Shown here piece after piece: positions 62,072 to 64,000 of a stretch of DNA of 64,000 nucleotides. Each line of letters opens with the position of its first letter. Position 1 is the stretch's first letter. Position numbers and translations under genes: made by a program. This DNA is from Pythium myriotylum (taxonomy: Eukaryota; Oomycota; Peronosporomycetes; Pythiales; Pythiaceae), in contig JALJCQ010000014.1 in assembly GCA_023091665.1 (NCBI GenBank), forward strand, positions 1,364,001 to 1,428,000. The letters run 5' to 3'. The notes beneath the pieces are model-generated. The model saw only the letters and a program-made list of their open reading frames with translations. It was not told the origin of the DNA and searched no databases.

Positions 62072-64000
62072 CAGTTCGAACGCGCGCTTAGCTGGCTCGA
62101 GCTGGTCACCAGCTCGGATTCGCTCGTCGGTGAGCTCGTAGACACGCTGGCGATGACCGAGTAGTCTTCGATGAACTTATTGTAATAGTTCAAGCTTCCT
62201 AGGAGCGACTGGACACCTTTGAGACTTGAAGGGAACGGCAACTGTTCCAGCTCCTTGGCAATCTTGGGTGTTGCGACGATGCCTTCCTGGCTCACCTGGT
62301 GGGACAGGTACTGGATCGAGTGCTTCCCAAACGCACTCTTAGGCAGACTTACGGAAATCCGCCAGTACCGGAGCCGGAATAGCAGCTTGTCCAGCACTTC
62401 CAGCAACTCTTCCAGCGTCGTCGTGCCATAGGCGATGTCATCAATGTAGGAACTCCGCTTCAGGACCGGACCAAGTGCAGCTGGAGCTGGGATACTGAGG
62501 TCAAAGACAGTCTTGTCACCATTTTCCAGCTCGGACTTGGCAACTTCCAGCTCCGTGACGGGCTCTAGACCTAGAGCGTGCATCACTTCTGGCTCGACCT
62601 CGGCTTCTAGGTGCGGAGGGAGCCTGACGTAACCCCAGAGGGCGTTGTCAATGACCTTCTGGTAGATCAACGGAGCGTTTTTCAGACCGAACGGCATCCG
62701 GATCCACTGGAAGTGGCCAAGTGGGCACACGAAAGCGCTGATGTGCTTGGCCCGCTGGGTCATAAGCACGGCCCAGAAGCCGCTGGCCATGTCGAGACTC
62801 AGAAACCACATGACCTTCTCAAAGTTACCGAGAAGGTCGTCGATCAGTGGCAGCGGGTAGTTCATGAGCTTGATCAGCTGGTTCACGCGCCGGTAGTCGA
62901 TGCAAAGCCGAATGTCGACGCCGTACTTCTTCATGACGATGACGATTGGGCTGGCCCACTCCGAGTCGGAATACTCGATGATTCCAGCATCGAGGAGCTT
63001 CTTGAGCAGCTCGTAGACCTGGGGAAGCATGTGCGACTTGATTCGCCTGGGTTTCTCGGCGACTGGCCTGGTTCCTGGCTCGACTTCGATGTCGCAGACG
63101 ACGCCCCTAGCTGGAGGCGGAAGCGCGTTGCCAGATCCCAGAAACGCTGACGCATGCTTGTTGATCACGTCGCGTATGAGCTGGTCCTGGACTGGGCTAG
63201 TTACGCCTTCTTCGCCAACATCGGCGCTGGCCATGTCGACTGGAGCTTCCAGGTCGATCTGGTCCGGGAGCATTGCGAGCTGGTCTCGGAGCTCGTCGAG
63301 CAGCACAAAGTCGGTGCCTTCGTGGTAAAACGAGACCGCATCGTCGTCACCCTGGTTATCTTGAGACGAAACCAGCTTGAAGGTGCACGCGAGACGTTGG
63401 ATCGGCGTGCTTTCCCGTCTCATTCGGCGCTGAACTAGCTTCATACCGATGGTGAGCTGCGGTTGGGCAGGAGCTTGAGGACTTGGAACACTTGCTGTAG
63501 AGGTCGCCCCCTGACTAGTCCTGGGTCGCTGAGCCGGCAGTGAGTGTTGCCGCTCTGGCTCGACTTGCAACAAGTGGAGTTCGCCTGAGTCTGGCACCTG
63601 GTCAAGAGCCATCATAACCACTCCGGCGCCTGCAGACCCCGCCTCGGCGGTAAGCTCACTCGTCAATGACGAGCTCGCCGGTACAACAGACACGCTCGGA
63701 GCGGCCACTCTGGGTAGGTTGGTGCCTGGCTCGGGCAGTCGTGCAGCTGGTGTTGCTAGCACGGAATCTTGTCGTGGTGGTGGTGGCATGGCTGTTTCCA
63801 GCTCCGAAGCGACTTCTCCTGGCTCAACATGTTGAGCACAACCTGGATCGCGCGCTTGGACTGGCTCAGGCTCGCTGCGTGGTCGCTCGGCGCTGACACC
63901 TTGAGCAGATCGCCCTCCTGGCTCAGACGATGCCACAGCAGCTTGGTCCAACTGGGAAGACGCACCTACACGAAGATCTGGCACATCTTCCAGCTCCACG
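62068..64000 (-). CDS. gypsy pol, reverse transcriptase segment (partial at right edge)
   Basis: Residues upstream of RT are Pro/Ser/Glu-rich and continue beyond the window. RT motifs: EKPRRIKSHM, IRLCIDYRRVNQL, LSLDMASGFW, FQWIRMPFGLKNAP and the catalytic YIDDIAYG. An insertion of ~50 residues between the last two is longer than usual. After SLNYYNKFIEDYSVIASV the frame is lost near 62,146 by a one-base change and this ORF ends at 62,068, overlapping the next segment by four bases. Confidence 0.88.
   Translation of the reverse strand, partial: VELEDVPDLRVGASSQLDQAAVASSEPGGRSAQGVSAERPRSEPEPVQARDPGCAQHVEPGEVASELETAMPPPPRQDSVLATPAARLPEPGTNLPRVAAPSVSVVPASSSLTSELTAEAGSAGAGVVMMALDQVPDSGELHLLQVEPERQHSLPAQRPRTSQGATSTASVPSPQAPAQPQLTIGMKLVQRRMRRESTPIQRLACTFKLVSSQDNQGDDDAVSFYHEGTDFVLLDELRDQLAMLPDQIDLEAPVDMASADVGEEGVTSPVQDQLIRDVINKHASAFLGSGNALPPPARGVVCDIEVEPGTRPVAEKPRRIKSHMLPQVYELLKKLLDAGIIEYSDSEWASPIVIVMKKYGVDIRLCIDYRRVNQLIKLMNYPLPLIDDLLGNFEKVMWFLSLDMASGFWAVLMTQRAKHISAFVCPLGHFQWIRMPFGLKNAPLIYQKVIDNALWGYVRLPPHLEAEVEPEVMHALGLEPVTELEVAKSELENGDKTVFDLSIPAPAALGPVLKRSSYIDDIAYGTTTLEELLEVLDKLLFRLRYWRISVSLPKSAFGKHSIQYLSHQVSQEGIVATPKIAKELEQLPFPSSLKGVQSLLGSLNYYNKFIEDYSVIASVSTSSPTSESELVTSSSQLSARSNC

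Larger units (their letters stand above)
58288..64000 (-). mobile_element. Ty3/gypsy retrotransposon with two RNase H domains (runs off right edge)
   Basis: Minus-strand pol region of a large LTR element; gag and the 5' LTR lie beyond 64,000. Domain order: RT, gypsy RNase H, second RNase H1-like domain, disordered linker, integrase (HHCC plus D-D-E), MITE insertion, chromodomain. Only one frameshift (near 62,146) and one inserted MITE break pol, so the copy is young compared with the one at 50-53 kb. The antisense ORF at 54.9-57.9 kb probably belongs to the same element. Confidence 0.88.

Overview
The window reads as nuclear DNA of an oomycete (Peronosporales/Pythiales type; the genus cannot be fixed from the sequence). 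The evidence is GC-rich coding with a strong G/C third-position bias, dense genes on both strands, many intron-less genes, short GT-AG introns of about 57-96 nt, a flagellate-type centriole gene, stramenopile versions of housekeeping genes, and Ty3/gypsy elements of the oomycete type with a second RNase H domain.

Left part (1-37,100) is ordinary gene-rich sequence: the 3' part of an RS/SPOC-domain protein, a PI4K-beta-like lipid kinase, signal peptide peptidase, a tandem-duplicated SerK/ParB-fold protein, a CNNM/DUF21-CBS transporter, a LURP-one-related protein, a CEP295/ALMS-motif centriolar protein, a head-to-head pair of mitochondrial assembly factors (UQCC6/BRAWNIN-like and COX16-like), an ankyrin protein, a small coiled-coil protein, a Stealth-family GlcNAc-phosphotransferase, UTP10/HEATR1, HMG-CoA lyase, VPS20/CHMP6, and a second CNNM paralogue.

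Middle part (37,100-49,900): a fragment of a membrane-protein gene and an intact paralogue on the same strand flank a near-perfect 1,392-bp inverted repeat with an 87-bp spacer. Acetyl-CoA synthetase, an MFS transporter, an unknown protein and a sirtuin follow.

Right part (50,300-64,000) is transposon territory: a decayed chromodomain Ty3/gypsy element (minus strand), then a second, much better preserved gypsy element running off the right edge. The second element has RT, a gypsy RNase H, an additional RNase H1-like domain, integrase and chromodomain. A 312-bp TTAA-flanked piggyBac-type MITE splits its pol gene. A long unknown ORF lies tail-to-tail with pol on the opposite strand, in the place where Tat/Ogre-like elements carry extra ORFs.

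Splice models were worked out by eye from GT/AG sites, frame continuity and family motifs. No database search was run; family calls rest on recognised motifs.
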